A program made the translations under genes and the position numbers. The notes under the pieces were generated by a model. That model did no database searches. It saw only the letters and a program-made list of their open reading frames with translations, and was not told where the DNA came from. DNA of 64,000 nt from the NCBI RefSeq assembly GCF_003427025.1, contig NZ_QVAI01000003.1:310001-374000 (forward strand), given 5' to 3'. This document shows positions 31,223-40,212 of this stretch, one piece after another; within the stretch, counting starts at the first letter, position 1; every line of letters begins with the position of its first letter. The DNA comes from Jiangella endophytica (GTDB taxonomy: Bacteria; Actinomycetota; Actinomycetes; Jiangellales; Jiangellaceae).

Positions 31223-31999
31223 TCAGGCCGCGGACGGGAGCGCGCGGTCACGCCAGAGGATGGACCGCTCCGCGGCCGTCCAGGTGGCGGAGAGCAGCAG
31301 GTAGAGCCCGGCCGCGAGCGGCAGGAACGCGGCCGCCACGACGGTGCCGAACGGCAGGATCCGGCCGAGCCGGGCCATCAGCGCCTCGACCTCGATCGGC
31401 GCACCGGGACGGCCCGCGGACCGGCCGGCGGCCGACGTCGCGGCGAGCTGTGCCGCCGAGCGGGCGGCGAGGCGCGAGGACCACCAGGCGACCAGGGTGA
31501 GCAGCACGAACAGCGCACCGAACACGAGCAGCTCGGCCGGAATGATGCCGGACCCGATCGCGGCCAGCCAGCTGTCGCTCAGCGGCACGCCGAGCAGCGT
31601 GTGCGTGAACAGCGCGTTCGCCCCGCCGTTCAGGGTGGGGGCGGAGAACAGCCGGTACAGCACCATGAAGAACGGCAGCTGCGCCAGCGACGCGCCGAGT
31701 CCGGCGAACGGCGACGTGCCGTGGGAGCGGTGCAGGGCGGTGAGCTCGCGGCGCAGGCGGACCGGGTCGCGGCGGAAGCGTTCGCGCAACCGCAGCTCGG
31801 CCGGCCGCAGCGCGAGCCGGGCACGTCCGGCCCGGGCGGCGCGCAGGCTCAGTGGCAGCAGCAGAATCCGGACGAGCACGACGACGAGGAGGATGGCGGT
31901 GCCGGTGGCGGCGTCACCGGCCACTGGCTCCACAGCGGAGGAGAGGGCGAGGACCAGCTCGGAGACGGCCTGGGCAGGCGTGTCGAGAACGGAAAGCAT
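31223..31999 (-). CDS. YidC/Oxa1 family membrane protein insertase (short form)
   Basis: A 258-residue membrane protein of the YidC/Oxa1/Alb3 family, which inserts proteins into the membrane with or without Sec. Visible are the first helix (ILLVVVLVRILLLPLSL) with the arginine of the hydrophilic groove, a cytoplasmic hairpin (ALRPAELRLRERFRRDPVRL), QLPFFMVLYRLFSAP, and later helices. It lacks the large periplasmic domain, as in Gram-positive forms, and is shorter than the main actinobacterial YidC next to rnpA, so it is a second, specialised copy. The site GAAGGG lies just before the ATG. It sits downstream of the DUF6412-like gene, overlapping its end. Confidence 0.85.
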   Translation of the reverse strand: MLSVLDTPAQAVSELVLALSSAVEPVAGDAATGTAILLVVVLVRILLLPLSLRAARAGRARLALRPAELRLRERFRRDPVRLRRELTALHRSHGTSPFAGLGASLAQLPFFMVLYRLFSAPTLNGGANALFTHTLLGVPLSDSWLAAIGSGIIPAELLVFGALFVLLTLVAWWSSRLAARSAAQLAATSAAGRSAGRPGAPIEVEALMARLGRILPFGTVVAAAFLPLAAGLYLLLSATWTAAERSILWRDRALPSAA

Positions 32000-32540
32000 G
32001 ACGGGACCCTTCGGAACGAGAACACGTGGACGGACAGCTGAGCGGAACCAGCTGTCCGGACGGTGCTCTCGGCCGCGGGCGGGCGGCGGCGTCGGGGTCG
32101 GTCTGGGCGATGACTATCGGGGGAGCGGCGGCCACGCGGCGCAGGCCGGGGCCGTAGCGCGGGCGGGCCGGGGTGCGGGAACGCGACGTGGCCAGCATCG
32201 CCAGCACCATGATGAGGACGGCGAGCAGAGCGACCACGCCGGGCGCGGAGCCGAGCGGCGTGGCGAACACGCCGGCGAGGATCGTCGCGACGACGACCAT
32301 GGCGGCGGCCAGCCAGCGTGTGGCGAAGCGCGTCACGGCCGCGCCCAAGCCGCCGATGCGGCCGCGGCCCGCGAGGCTGCCGGCAGCAGCGCGACGGCCA
32401 CGGGCAGCAGCGCGACGGCCGCCGGACGAGCTGGCGCTGTCGCCGGCCTCGCGGTCGCCGGCGGCAGCGCGACCACCGTCGCCGGCCGTGGAGCCGCCGT
32501 TCGCGTCGTCGCCTGCTCCGGCGCCGAGCCACCGAGTCAT
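31914..32540 (-). CDS. DUF6412-like small membrane protein
   Basis: A 208-residue frame starting at the ATG at 32540. It has a Gly/Ala/Arg-rich N-terminal part (1-75), two adjacent membrane helices (about 92-112 and 116-134), then a basic loop and the sequence QTDPDAAARPRPRAP, which matches the end of DUF6412 proteins in other actinobacteria, where a YidC/Oxa1 gene is often the neighbour. Family members usually stop soon after that motif; here the frame runs on for about 35 Ser/Arg/Cys-rich residues and overlaps the YidC gene by 86 bases. Either the stop codon was lost or a frame error lies near 32050. Function unknown. Confidence 0.6.
   Translation of the reverse strand: MTRWLGAGAGDDANGGSTAGDGGRAAAGDREAGDSASSSGGRRAAARGRRAAAGSLAGRGRIGGLGAAVTRFATRWLAAAMVVVATILAGVFATPLGSAPGVVALLAVLIMVLAMLATSRSRTPARPRYGPGLRRVAAAPPIVIAQTDPDAAARPRPRAPSGQLVPLSCPSTCSRSEGSRHAFRSRHACPGRLRAGPRPLLRCGASGR
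32031..32058 (-). promoter_or_regulatory. Hairpin just upstream of the YidC-like gene
   Basis: A perfect 10-bp stem (32031-32040 CGGACAGCTG with 32049-32058) with an 8-base loop lies 32 bases before the YidC start, inside the tail of the DUF6412-like frame. It may end or attenuate the upstream message, or control YidC translation. Its place right after the conserved DUF6412 end suggests the ancestral gene stopped before it. Confidence 0.45.
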
Positions 32541-32652
32541 GGCGACCAGGGTAAGCGCACTCGGGCATGCGGGACCCATGGGGAGGCCAATCCGTGCCGA
32601 CTACGGCGTGTCTACGGGAGCCGAGCCGGATTCGCGCTTAGCGTTTCATCAT

Positions 32653-32688
32653 CCTCAGGTTGACATAACTATAAACCTCAACTTGAGG
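32653..32688 (+). promoter_or_regulatory. AT-rich inverted repeat in the ftsZ promoter region
   Basis: CCTCAGGTTGA (32653-32663) and TCAACTTGAGG (32678-32688) form 11-bp arms with one mismatch around CATAACTATAAACC. It is one of the most AT-rich spots in the window and contains TTGACA at 32660-32665. Because the genes upstream run in the opposite direction, ftsZ must have its own promoter here. Whether the repeat is an operator or a hairpin in the leader is open. Confidence 0.5.
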
Positions 32689-32722
32689 GTGAGGGTTTGA
32701 ACACGACGAAAGGCGATGTCCA

Positions 32723-33922
32723 GTGACTGCTCCGCAGAACTACCTCGCGGTGATCAAAGTCGTCGGCATCGGCGGCGGCGGAGTCAACGCGGTCAACCGC
32801 ATGATCGAAGTCGGGCTCAAGGGCGTCGAGTTCATCGCGATCAACACCGACGCGCAGGCGTTGCTGATGAGCGATGCGGACGTGAAGCTCGACGTCGGCC
32901 GTGAAGCGACCCGGGGGCTGGGGGCCGGTGCCAACCCGGACGTCGGCCGGAAGGCTGCCGAGGACCACGCCGAGGAGATCGAAGAGGTGCTCAAGGGCGC
33001 CGACATGGTCTTCGTCACGGCGGGCGAGGGCGGCGGCACCGGCACCGGCGGCGCGCCCGTGGTCGCGCGCATAGCGCGGTCGCTCGGCGCGCTGACCATA
33101 GGAGTCGTGACCCGTCCGTTCATGTTCGAGGGGCGCCGGCGGGCGATGCAGGCCGAGGCCGGCATCGAGGCGCTGCGCGAAGAGGTCGACACCCTCATCG
33201 TGATCCCGAACGACCGGCTGCTGTCGATCAGCGACCGCCAGGTCAGCGTGCTCGACGCGTTCAAGAGCGCCGACCAGGTGCTGCTCTCCGGTGTCCAGGG
33301 CATCACCGACCTCATCACGACACCGGGCCTGATCAACCTGGACTTCGCCGACGTGAAGTCGGTCATGAGCAACGCCGGCTCGGCGCTCATGGGGATAGGG
33401 TCCGCCCGCGGCGAGGACAGAGCTGTGGCGGCGGCCGAGATGGCCATCTCCAGCCCGCTGCTCGAGGCGTCCATCGACGGCGCGCACGGGGTGTTGCTGT
33501 CAGTCTCCGGCGGCTCCGACCTCGGGCTGTTCGAGATCAACGAGGCGGCCAACCTGGTCGCACAGGCGGCGCACGACGACGCCAACATCATCTTCGGTGC
33601 GGTCATCGACGACGCGCTGGGCGACGAGGTCCGGGTCACCGTCATCGCGGCCGGGTTCGACGGCGGCCAGCCGGTGCGCCGCGAGCTGGGCACCGTGAAG
33701 AAGCCCGAATCGGCGTCCGGGGCATCCGGTCCGGCCGCCGCCGGGGGTATCGGCTCGGTCGCGACGGCCACCCCGGCCGCGAGATCGAGCGATCAGGGGG
33801 ACTCGGGCGGCGCCGACGGTGACGGCGCACCCGCCGCGCCGCCCGCCCCGCCCCGTGAACAGCGCCGCATCGTCCCGTCCACGGCCAGCGACGACCTGGA
33901 CGTGCCCGACTTCCTGAAGTAG
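32723..33922 (+). CDS. ftsZ: Cell division GTPase FtsZ
   Basis: The tubulin-like GTPase that forms the Z-ring and recruits the divisome. The 399-residue protein has the nucleotide signature GGGTGTG at 103-109, [15 protein letters not shown] at the N-terminus, the T7 loop region [11 protein letters not shown], and the conserved C-terminal peptide [10 protein letters not shown] that binds SepF and other partners. The linker (about 325-385) is Gly/Ala/Pro/Ser-rich. GTG start gives [17 protein letters not shown], the standard actinobacterial N-terminus. Followed after two bases by pgeF. Confidence 0.98.
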   Translation: MTAPQNYLAVIKVVGIGGGGVNAVNRMIEVGLKGVEFIAINTDAQALLMSDADVKLDVGREATRGLGAGANPDVGRKAAEDHAEEIEEVLKGADMVFVTAGEGGGTGTGGAPVVARIARSLGALTIGVVTRPFMFEGRRRAMQAEAGIEALREEVDTLIVIPNDRLLSISDRQVSVLDAFKSADQVLLSGVQGITDLITTPGLINLDFADVKSVMSNAGSALMGIGSARGEDRAVAAAEMAISSPLLEASIDGAHGVLLSVSGGSDLGLFEINEAANLVAQAAHDDANIIFGAVIDDALGDEVRVTVIAAGFDGGQPVRRELGTVKKPESASGASGPAAAGGIGSVATATPAARSSDQGDSGGADGDGAPAAPPAPPREQRRIVPSTASDDLDVPDFLK

Positions 33923-33924
33923 TA

Positions 33925-34647
33925 GTGCTCCGCGACACCAGCGTGGCCGGCGCCGTCCGGTTCGCCTTCACCGATCGGCACGGCGGCGTCAGCGCCGCGC
34001 CGTACGACGAGCTGAACCTCGGCGGCCACGTGGGCGACGATCCGGCGGCGGTCCGGCGCAACCGCGAGGTGCTGGCGACGGGCATCGGTCTGCCGTCGGA
34101 CGCCGTCACCTACATGAACCAGGTGCATGGCAACGCCGTCGCCGTCGTCGACGGGCCGTGGTCCGGTCCCGCGCCCGAGGTCGACGCGTTGGTGACGACA
34201 GAGCCGGACCGTGCGCTCGCCGTCCTCGTCGCCGACTGCGTGCCCGTGCTGCTGGCCGACCCGGAGGCCGGGGTGATCGCCGTCGCGCACGCGGGCCGGC
34301 CCGGGCTCGCGGCCGGCGTGGTGCCGGCGGCCATCTCGGCGATGCGCGACCTCGGCGCCCGCAAGCTCGTCGCGCGGGTCGGGCCGGCGGTCTGCGGACG
34401 CTGCTACGAGGTCCCCGAGGCCATGCGGGCCGACGTCGCCGCCGTCGTGCCGGAGGCGTGGGCCGTCACCCGGCAGGGCACGCCGGCGCTCGACGTCCCC
34501 GCCGGCGTCGTCGCCCAGCTGCGCGCGGCGGGCGCCGCCGTCGACACCGTCGCGACCTGCACGATCGAGGACCCGCACAGCTACTCCTACCGCCGAGACG
34601 GCGTGACAGGACGGTTCGCGGGGGTGGCATGGATGAGTCAGGCGTGA
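33925..34647 (+). CDS. pgeF: YlmD/YfiH (LACC1-like) purine nucleoside phosphorylase family protein
   Basis: A 240-residue member of the family formerly called polyphenol oxidase or laccase-domain proteins, now known to act on purine nucleosides and, in Escherichia coli YfiH, to edit peptidoglycan precursors. Zinc-site segments are visible: NQVHGN near residue 71, LVADCVPVLL near 109, AHAGRPG near 126, and GPAVCGRCYEV. The usual AHAGWRG reads AHAGRPG here. It is ylmD of the classical ftsZ-ylmD-ylmE-sepF-ylmG-divIVA order. GTG start two bases after ftsZ. Confidence 0.9.
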   Translation: MLRDTSVAGAVRFAFTDRHGGVSAAPYDELNLGGHVGDDPAAVRRNREVLATGIGLPSDAVTYMNQVHGNAVAVVDGPWSGPAPEVDALVTTEPDRALAVLVADCVPVLLADPEAGVIAVAHAGRPGLAAGVVPAAISAMRDLGARKLVARVGPAVCGRCYEVPEAMRADVAAVVPEAWAVTRQGTPALDVPAGVVAQLRAAGAAVDTVATCTIEDPHSYSYRRDGVTGRFAGVAWMSQA

Positions 34648-34765
34648 TTGGTGTGACTGCTGCGACACGTGGGCGTGTCGCGCTCACAATCCCCGGATCC
34701 GGTCGCGGCCAGGGCTAGTGTCTGGATCAACAGGGGACCGTCCACCACTAGTCCGGAGGACTTGA

Positions 34766-35305
34766 ATGGCCGGCGCAATGCGCAAGGTTGCGGTCTACCT
34801 CGGCCTCGTGGAGGACCGAGACCGCTACGACGACGAATACACCGACGACGACTACGACGAGGCCTACGCCGACGAGTACGAGGAAGCGGCGGCCGAGGAG
34901 CCCGAGGAGCGGCTCCCCGAACGCCGTGAACGCGAGCGGGCGCCTGAGCGCGAGCACACCGCCACGGTCGCCTCGCTCGCCGACCGCCGGCCCGTCGCCG
35001 CGGTACGGAGGGCACCGGCCATGCGCGAGGCGCGCATCATCACGCTGCACCCGCGCACGTACAACGAGGCGCGCACGCTCGGCGAGCACTTCCGCGACGG
35101 CACGCCCGTCATCATGAACCTCTCCGAGATGGACGAGGCCGACGCCAAGCGGCTGGTCGACTTCGCCGCAGGGCTCATCTTCGGGCTGCGCGGCAGCATC
35201 GACCGCGTCACGGCGAAGGTGTTCCTGCTCACACCGGCCGACGTCAGCGTGACGGCCGAGGACAAGGCCCGCATGGTGGGCGGCGGGTTCTTCAACCAGA
35301 GCTGA
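34766..35305 (+). CDS. sepF: Cell division protein SepF
   Basis: SepF anchors FtsZ to the membrane and bundles filaments; in actinobacteria, which lack FtsA, it is the main anchor. The 179-residue protein has an N-terminal amphipathic helix ([17 protein letters not shown]), an acidic Tyr/Glu-rich linker, and the SepF core at about 85-172 ending [13 protein letters not shown] lies 8 bases upstream of the ATG. TAGTGT at about 34716 could be a -10 box in the 118-base gap after pgeF; ylmE would normally occupy that gap. Confidence 0.96.
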   Translation: MAGAMRKVAVYLGLVEDRDRYDDEYTDDDYDEAYADEYEEAAAEEPEERLPERRERERAPEREHTATVASLADRRPVAAVRRAPAMREARIITLHPRTYNEARTLGEHFRDGTPVIMNLSEMDEADAKRLVDFAAGLIFGLRGSIDRVTAKVFLLTPADVSVTAEDKARMVGGGFFNQS

Positions 35306-35402
35306 CCTGGGCCGGGTGTGAGTCGCAAACTCCGCGAACTCGCGCCCGGCTCGCCGTGTCCAAGTCCTCGTTCCGGCCCGGCGTCAGGTAAGTTCAGGTG
35401 TT

Positions 35403-35690
35403 GTGTCGGCTGTGAGTCAGATCCTCTCCGCGGTGTTGTGGCTGTTCTTCATCGCTCTGTTGGTCCGCCTCGTGGTCGACTGGATTCAAGTCTTCGCGCG
35501 CGAGTGGCAGCCCAAGGGGTTGGTGCTGGTCGTGTTGGAGGCCATATACACGGTGACCGACCCGCCTTTGCGGGCGATTCGTCGCGTCCTTCCGCCGTTG
35601 CGGATCGGCTCGGTTGCCCTAGACCTGGCGTTCATCGTGCTCATCATCCTGGTCCAGATTCTGCTTGTTGTTGTTGGATCCCTAGGATGA
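35403..35690 (+). CDS. ylmG: YggT family membrane protein (YlmG)
   Basis: A 95-residue protein with two membrane helices (about 8-27 and 72-92) and between them the YggT signature RLVVDWIQVFAREWQPKG... TDPPLRAIRRVLPPLRIG. YlmG/YggT proteins are linked to division, DNA distribution and osmotic response, with no defined reaction. Standard position between sepF and divIVA. GTG start. Confidence 0.93.
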   Translation: MSAVSQILSAVLWLFFIALLVRLVVDWIQVFAREWQPKGLVLVVLEAIYTVTDPPLRAIRRVLPPLRIGSVALDLAFIVLIILVQILLVVVGSLG

Positions 35691-35736
35691 CGCGGTACGG
35701 TGACATTCTGCCTATGCCCACATCCGAGGTGACGCT

Positions 35737-36537
35737 ATGCCACTGACGCCCGAGGACGTCCAGAACAAAGAGTTCACGACGGTCCGCCTGCGCGAGGGTT
35801 ACGACATGCAGGAGGTCGACGAGTTCCTGGACGAGGTCGAGGCCGAGCTTGCGCGCATGCAGCGAGAGAACGACGAGCTGCGCGACAAGCTCTCCGCCGT
35901 GACCCGTGGCGGCGGAGTCGCCGCGTCGGCCGAGCCCATCCAGGCTCCGCGCCAGCCCGAGGCGCCGAAGGCCCCCGAAGCCCCGCCGTCGGCTGTGGCC
36001 GCCGCGCCTGTCGGCGTGCAGCCAAGCGACGCCGCGGCCAAGGTCCTCGCCCTGGCCCAGAAGACGGCCGACGAGCTCGTCGCCGACTCCAAGGCCGAGG
36101 CCGATCGCCTCATGGGCGATGCTCGCTCTCGTGCCGAGAAGCTGGACTCCGAGACCAAGGCCAAGGCCGCGAAGATCGAGCAGGACGCCCGTCAGCGGGC
36201 CGACTCGATCGAGCAGGAGGTGCAGAAGCGCCGCACTCAGGTCTTCGGCAAGCTCGAGTCCGACCGTGCCGACCTCGAGCGCGAGCTCGAGACGCTGCGG
36301 GCGTTCGAGCGCGAGTACCGCAGCCGACTGAAGTCCTACCTCGAGCGTGAACTGCGCAAGCTCGAGACCGGCGGCGCCGACGAGGCCGACACCGGCGTGG
36401 GGCAGGTCCCCGCGGCGGCCGCGGGCGGAGGCGGCGGTGCGCCGCAGCCGTCCGGTCCCGGCGGCAACGCCCAGGTGACGCAGACGGGCGGTTCGCTCCG
36501 CTCGGTCGCCAGCCTGCTCGACGACGAACAGCGCTGA
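35737..36537 (+). CDS. divIVA: Polar growth scaffold DivIVA (Wag31)
   Basis: A coiled-coil scaffold that marks hyphal tips or cell poles and directs wall growth in actinobacteria. The 266-residue protein begins MPLTPEDVQNKEFTTVRLREGYDMQEVDEFLDEV split over the membrane-binding N-terminal domain, followed by coiled coil 1 (about 28-55), a Pro/Ala linker (65-95), a long second coiled coil (about 100-215) and a Gly-rich tail. Length is between Mycobacterium Wag31 (about 260) and Streptomyces DivIVA (about 400). Followed by a strong terminator that closes the cluster. Confidence 0.96.
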   Translation: MPLTPEDVQNKEFTTVRLREGYDMQEVDEFLDEVEAELARMQRENDELRDKLSAVTRGGGVAASAEPIQAPRQPEAPKAPEAPPSAVAAAPVGVQPSDAAAKVLALAQKTADELVADSKAEADRLMGDARSRAEKLDSETKAKAAKIEQDARQRADSIEQEVQKRRTQVFGKLESDRADLERELETLRAFEREYRSRLKSYLERELRKLETGGADEADTGVGQVPAAAAGGGGGAPQPSGPGGNAQVTQTGGSLRSVASLLDDEQR

Positions 36538-36578
36538 CGCACCACCCGGACTGACGCTCCACCTGCACCAATGGTCCA

Positions 36579-36629
36579 CGCGAAAGGGGCCCGACGCCGG
36601 CGGTGATCCGCCGGCCGGGCCCCTTCGCG
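36579..36629 (+). terminator. Strong terminator after divIVA
   Basis: A compound stem: 36579-36584 with 36624-36629, 36586-36593 with 36616-36623, and 36596-36603 with 36608-36615, giving about 22 GC-rich pairs with two small bulges and the loop TGAT. It lies 42 bases after the divIVA stop and ends in TTCGCGCGTTTCTC. Confidence 0.88.
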
Positions 36630-37021
36630 CGTTTCTCGCCCCGGCACAGGCCGGATGGGCCGGACTTCGCGCGTCCGGAGCTGGCGAAGCCGTGGCACGA
36701 CGGTGCGCAGCGCCGGGGCGTGTGTCGCTGCGACGGGAGGGCGGCAGGGCGGCGTGGTCGTCGGGTGGTGCCGGGTCCGCGGGTTGGCCTGGCTGGCCCC
36801 AGGATGCACAGTCGGCTGGCCGGATCGGCTGGTCGGGGTCGGCTGGACGACGAACGGCGTCGGGCAGTGCTGGGGCACACCTGGGCCCGCGGGGTGGGCT
36901 GGACCGTCGGGGTCGCCTTGGGCGCGCGTGAGACCGTCAGTCCGAGCGTGACCACGCCGGACGCACCGACGCGCCCCGGCCGACGTGGCCGGAGCGCGTC
37001 AGAACGCCGTGCGTCTCGCTG
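36630..37021. other. Gap between divIVA terminator and ileS end
   Basis: Nearly 400 bases between converging transcription units. No frame has a recognisable product, ribosome site or repeat. I see nothing in it beyond the flank of the divIVA terminator. Confidence 0.5.
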
Positions 37022-40000
37022 TCAGGCCGGGGCGTCCACCCGGCGCACCCGGAACGTCAGCCCGAGGTCGGCGTCGCCGTGTTCGGGGACGCCGGCCAGC
37101 GCGTCCAGTCCCTCGTGGACGGCCGTCGCCAGGACCTCGTCGGCCAGCAGGGCGCTGTGCTCGCGCAGCGCGTCCGCCAGCTGGTCGGTCGCCGACCACG
37201 CCAGCTCGATGCGGTCGGACACCTCGAAGCCGGACGCCTTGCGGGCCTCCTGGACCAGCCGAACCGCTTCGCGCACCAGACCAGCCCGAACCAGCGCGTC
37301 GGTCAGCGTGAGGTCCAGCGCGACCGTCTCACCCTCGCGGGCGACCGCCCAGCCCTCGCGCGGCGTCTCGGTGACGACGACGTCGTCGGGGGCCAGGTCG
37401 ACCACGCCGAGGCCGTCGACGGAGACGGTCGCCGTCCCGGACGTCTTCAGCGCCGCCGCCAGCGCCGACGCGTCGGCGGCCGCGACCGCGGCCGCCACGC
37501 GCGGGGTGTCCTTCGCGAACCGCTTGCCCAGAGACCGGAAGTTCGCCTTCGCCGACACGTCGACCAACCGGTCGCCGGCCGCTCCGACGTCAGAAAGTGA
37601 CAGCACCGACGCGACATTGAGCTCGTCGGCGATCTCGGCGCGCAGCTCCGCCCGCAGCGTCTCCCAGCCCCGGGCGCCGACCACCGCGCGCGACAGCGGC
37701 TGCCGCGTCCGCACCTTCGACTCGGCCCGCGCGGCCCGGCCCAGCTCGACCAGGCGCCGGGTCAGCGCCACCTCGGTCCGCAGGGCGTCGTCGATCAGCG
37801 ACTCGTCGGCCTCGGGCCAGGTCGCGGCGTGCACCGACGACGCGGCGTCCGGGGTGGACGGCACGACGAGGTCCTGCCAGACCCGCTCGGTGACGAACGG
37901 CACCAGGGGCGCCATCAGGCGGGTCAGCGTCTCGACGCACTCGTGCAGTGTCGCCAGAGCGGCCGGGTCGCCCTCCCAGAACCGCCGCCGCGACCGGCGC
38001 ACGTACCAGTTGGACAGGTCGTCGACGAACGCGGTGAGGCGCGCGCCCGCCGCCTGCGTGTCGAAGGTGTCCATCGCGGTGTCGACCTCGCGGACCAGGC
38101 GGTGCAGCTCCGACAGCGCCCAGCGGTCGAGCACCGGCCGCTCGGCGACGGGCGGCACCGACGCGTCGCCGGGCGTCCACCCCGCCGTCCGCCCGTACAG
38201 CGACAGGAACGACGCGGTGTTCCAGTAGGTCAGCAGCACCTTGCGGACGATCTCCTGCAGCCGCGCGTGCCCGACCCGGCGTGGCAGCCACGGCGAGCCG
38301 CTGGCCAGCATGAACCAGCGGACGGCGTCGGCGCCGTGCTCGTCCATCAGCGGGATCGGCTCGAGGATGTTGCCCAGGTGCTTGCTCATGCGCCGGCCGT
38401 CCTCGGCCAGGATCAGCCCCAGGCAGACGACGTTCTCGTACGACGACCGGTCGAACACCAGCGTCCCGATGGCCATCAGCGTGTAGAACCAGCCGCGGGT
38501 CTGGTCGAGCGCCTCACTGATGAACTGCGCGGGGTAGGACTTCTCGAACGCCTCGGCGCTGCCGGGCGCGAACGGGTACCCGACCTGCGCGAACGGCATC
38601 GCGCCGGAGTCGTACCAGACGTCGATGACGTACGGCTCGCGGCGGAACGTGCCGGGCACGCCGGGCAGGGTGAACGTGACGTCGTCGACGTAGGGCCGGT
38701 GCGGGTCCAGCTCGGAGAGATCCTGGCCCGACAGCTCCGACAGCTCCTGGAGCGAGCCGACGCACATCATGCGGGACGGGTCCTCGTCGTTGCGCCAGAT
38801 CGGCAGCGGCGTGCCCCAGTAGCGGTTCCGCGACAGCGCCCAGTCGACGTTGCCGCGCAGCCACTCGCCGTAGCGGCCCCACTTGATGGTCTCCGGGTAC
38901 CAGGCGGTCTTCTCGTTCTCGCGCAGCAACGCGTCCTTGATCTGCGTCGTGCGGATGTACCAGGACGGCTGCGCGTAGTAGATGAGCGGCGTGTGGCACC
39001 GCCAGCAGTGTGGGTACTCGTGCTCGTACGGGACGTGCCTGAACAGCACGCCGCGGTGCTCGAGGTCGTTGACCAGGTCGGCGTCGGCGCGCTTGAAGAA
39101 CTGGCCGCCGACCAGCGCGACCTCAGGAGCGAACGTGCCGTCGGAGCGCACGGGGTTGACCACCGGCAGGTCGTAGCGGCGGCAGACCCGCAGGTCGTCG
39201 GCGCCGAAAGCGGGCGCCTGGTGCACCAGCCCGGTGCCGTCCTCGGTGGTCACGTAGCCGTCGACGACGACGAAGTGGGCGTCGGGGATGTCGACCAGCT
39301 CGAACGGGCGCTGGTAGGTCCACCGCTCCATCTCGGTGCCGGTGAACCGCGACACGACCTCGGCGTCGTCGCCCAGCACCGCCGCCAGCAGCGGCTCGGC
39401 CAGCACGAGCAGTTCGGACGACCCGGCCGCCCGGGCGGCGACGTAGGTGACGTCGGGGTGCGCGGCGACCGCTGTGTTGGAGACCAGCGTCCACGGGGTC
39501 GTCGTCCAGACCAGCAGCGATGCCTGCCCGGCCAGCGGCCCGCCGGTCAGCGGGAACCGCACGTAGACGGACGGGTCGACGATGGTCTCGTAGCCCTGCG
39601 CCAGCTCGTGCGACGACAGCGCCGTCTCGTCGCGCGGGCAGTACGGCGACACCCGGTAGTCCTCGACCAGCAGGCCCTTGTCGAAGATCTGCTTGAGCGA
39701 CCACCAGACGCTCTGCACGTAGGACGCGTCCATGGTGCGGTACGCCTGCGAGAGGTCGACCCAGTAGCCCATGCGCTCGGTGAGCTGCTCGAACGCGTCG
39801 ACGTGCCGCAGCACCGACTCGCGGCACCTCGCGTTGAACTCGGCGACGCCGTACGCCTCGATGTCGCTCTTGGCCTCGAAGCCGAGCTCCTTCTCGACGG
39901 CGATCTCGACCGGCAGGCCGTGGCAGTCCCAGCCGGCCTGACGGGGCACGTGGTAGCCCTTCATCGTCTGGTAGCGCGGGAACACGTCCTTGAAGGCGCG

Positions 40001-40207
40001 GGCCTCGATGTGGTGGGTGCCGGGCATGCCGTTGGCGGTGGGCGGACCCTCGTAGAAGGTCCACTGCGGGCGGCCCTCGCTGGTCTTCACCGTCTGGGCG
40101 AACACGTCGTTGTCGCGCCAGAACGCGAGGACGTCGTGCTCCAGCGTCGGCAGGTCGACCTGGGCGGTCACCTCGCGGTAGCCGGTCGGCTCGGTCGCGT
40201 TGGTCAT
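37022..40207 (-). CDS. ileS: Isoleucine--tRNA ligase, large (type 2, eukaryote-like) form
   Basis: Class Ia synthetase that charges tRNA-Ile and edits valine. The 1061-residue protein has the HIGH-region sequence GTHHIEAR at about 63-70, the editing CP1 domain in the middle (LLVWTTTPWTLVSN), the KMSKS loop as RRMSKHLGN at about 605-613, and a long C-terminal anticodon-binding part. Length and motif variants match the type 2 enzymes of Streptomyces, which are generally insensitive to mupirocin; resistance is inference here. The C-terminal part includes a Thr/Val-rich extension after the anticodon domain. Expression is probably controlled by the T-box leader directly upstream, which hides the ribosome binding site. 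Confidence 0.97.
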   Translation of the reverse strand: MTNATEPTGYREVTAQVDLPTLEHDVLAFWRDNDVFAQTVKTSEGRPQWTFYEGPPTANGMPGTHHIEARAFKDVFPRYQTMKGYHVPRQAGWDCHGLPVEIAVEKELGFEAKSDIEAYGVAEFNARCRESVLRHVDAFEQLTERMGYWVDLSQAYRTMDASYVQSVWWSLKQIFDKGLLVEDYRVSPYCPRDETALSSHELAQGYETIVDPSVYVRFPLTGGPLAGQASLLVWTTTPWTLVSNTAVAAHPDVTYVAARAAGSSELLVLAEPLLAAVLGDDAEVVSRFTGTEMERWTYQRPFELVDIPDAHFVVVDGYVTTEDGTGLVHQAPAFGADDLRVCRRYDLPVVNPVRSDGTFAPEVALVGGQFFKRADADLVNDLEHRGVLFRHVPYEHEYPHCWRCHTPLIYYAQPSWYIRTTQIKDALLRENEKTAWYPETIKWGRYGEWLRGNVDWALSRNRYWGTPLPIWRNDEDPSRMMCVGSLQELSELSGQDLSELDPHRPYVDDVTFTLPGVPGTFRREPYVIDVWYDSGAMPFAQVGYPFAPGSAEAFEKSYPAQFISEALDQTRGWFYTLMAIGTLVFDRSSYENVVCLGLILAEDGRRMSKHLGNILEPIPLMDEHGADAVRWFMLASGSPWLPRRVGHARLQEIVRKVLLTYWNTASFLSLYGRTAGWTPGDASVPPVAERPVLDRWALSELHRLVREVDTAMDTFDTQAAGARLTAFVDDLSNWYVRRSRRRFWEGDPAALATLHECVETLTRLMAPLVPFVTERVWQDLVVPSTPDAASSVHAATWPEADESLIDDALRTEVALTRRLVELGRAARAESKVRTRQPLSRAVVGARGWETLRAELRAEIADELNVASVLSLSDVGAAGDRLVDVSAKANFRSLGKRFAKDTPRVAAAVAAADASALAAALKTSGTATVSVDGLGVVDLAPDDVVVTETPREGWAVAREGETVALDLTLTDALVRAGLVREAVRLVQEARKASGFEVSDRIELAWSATDQLADALREHSALLADEVLATAVHEGLDALAGVPEHGDADLGLTFRVRRVDAPA

Positions 40208-40212
40208 GGTCG

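Noticed and set aside
36603-37020. Frame following the divIVA terminator
   Set aside because: It begins inside the terminator hairpin and continues antisense into ileS; no independent evidence of coding.
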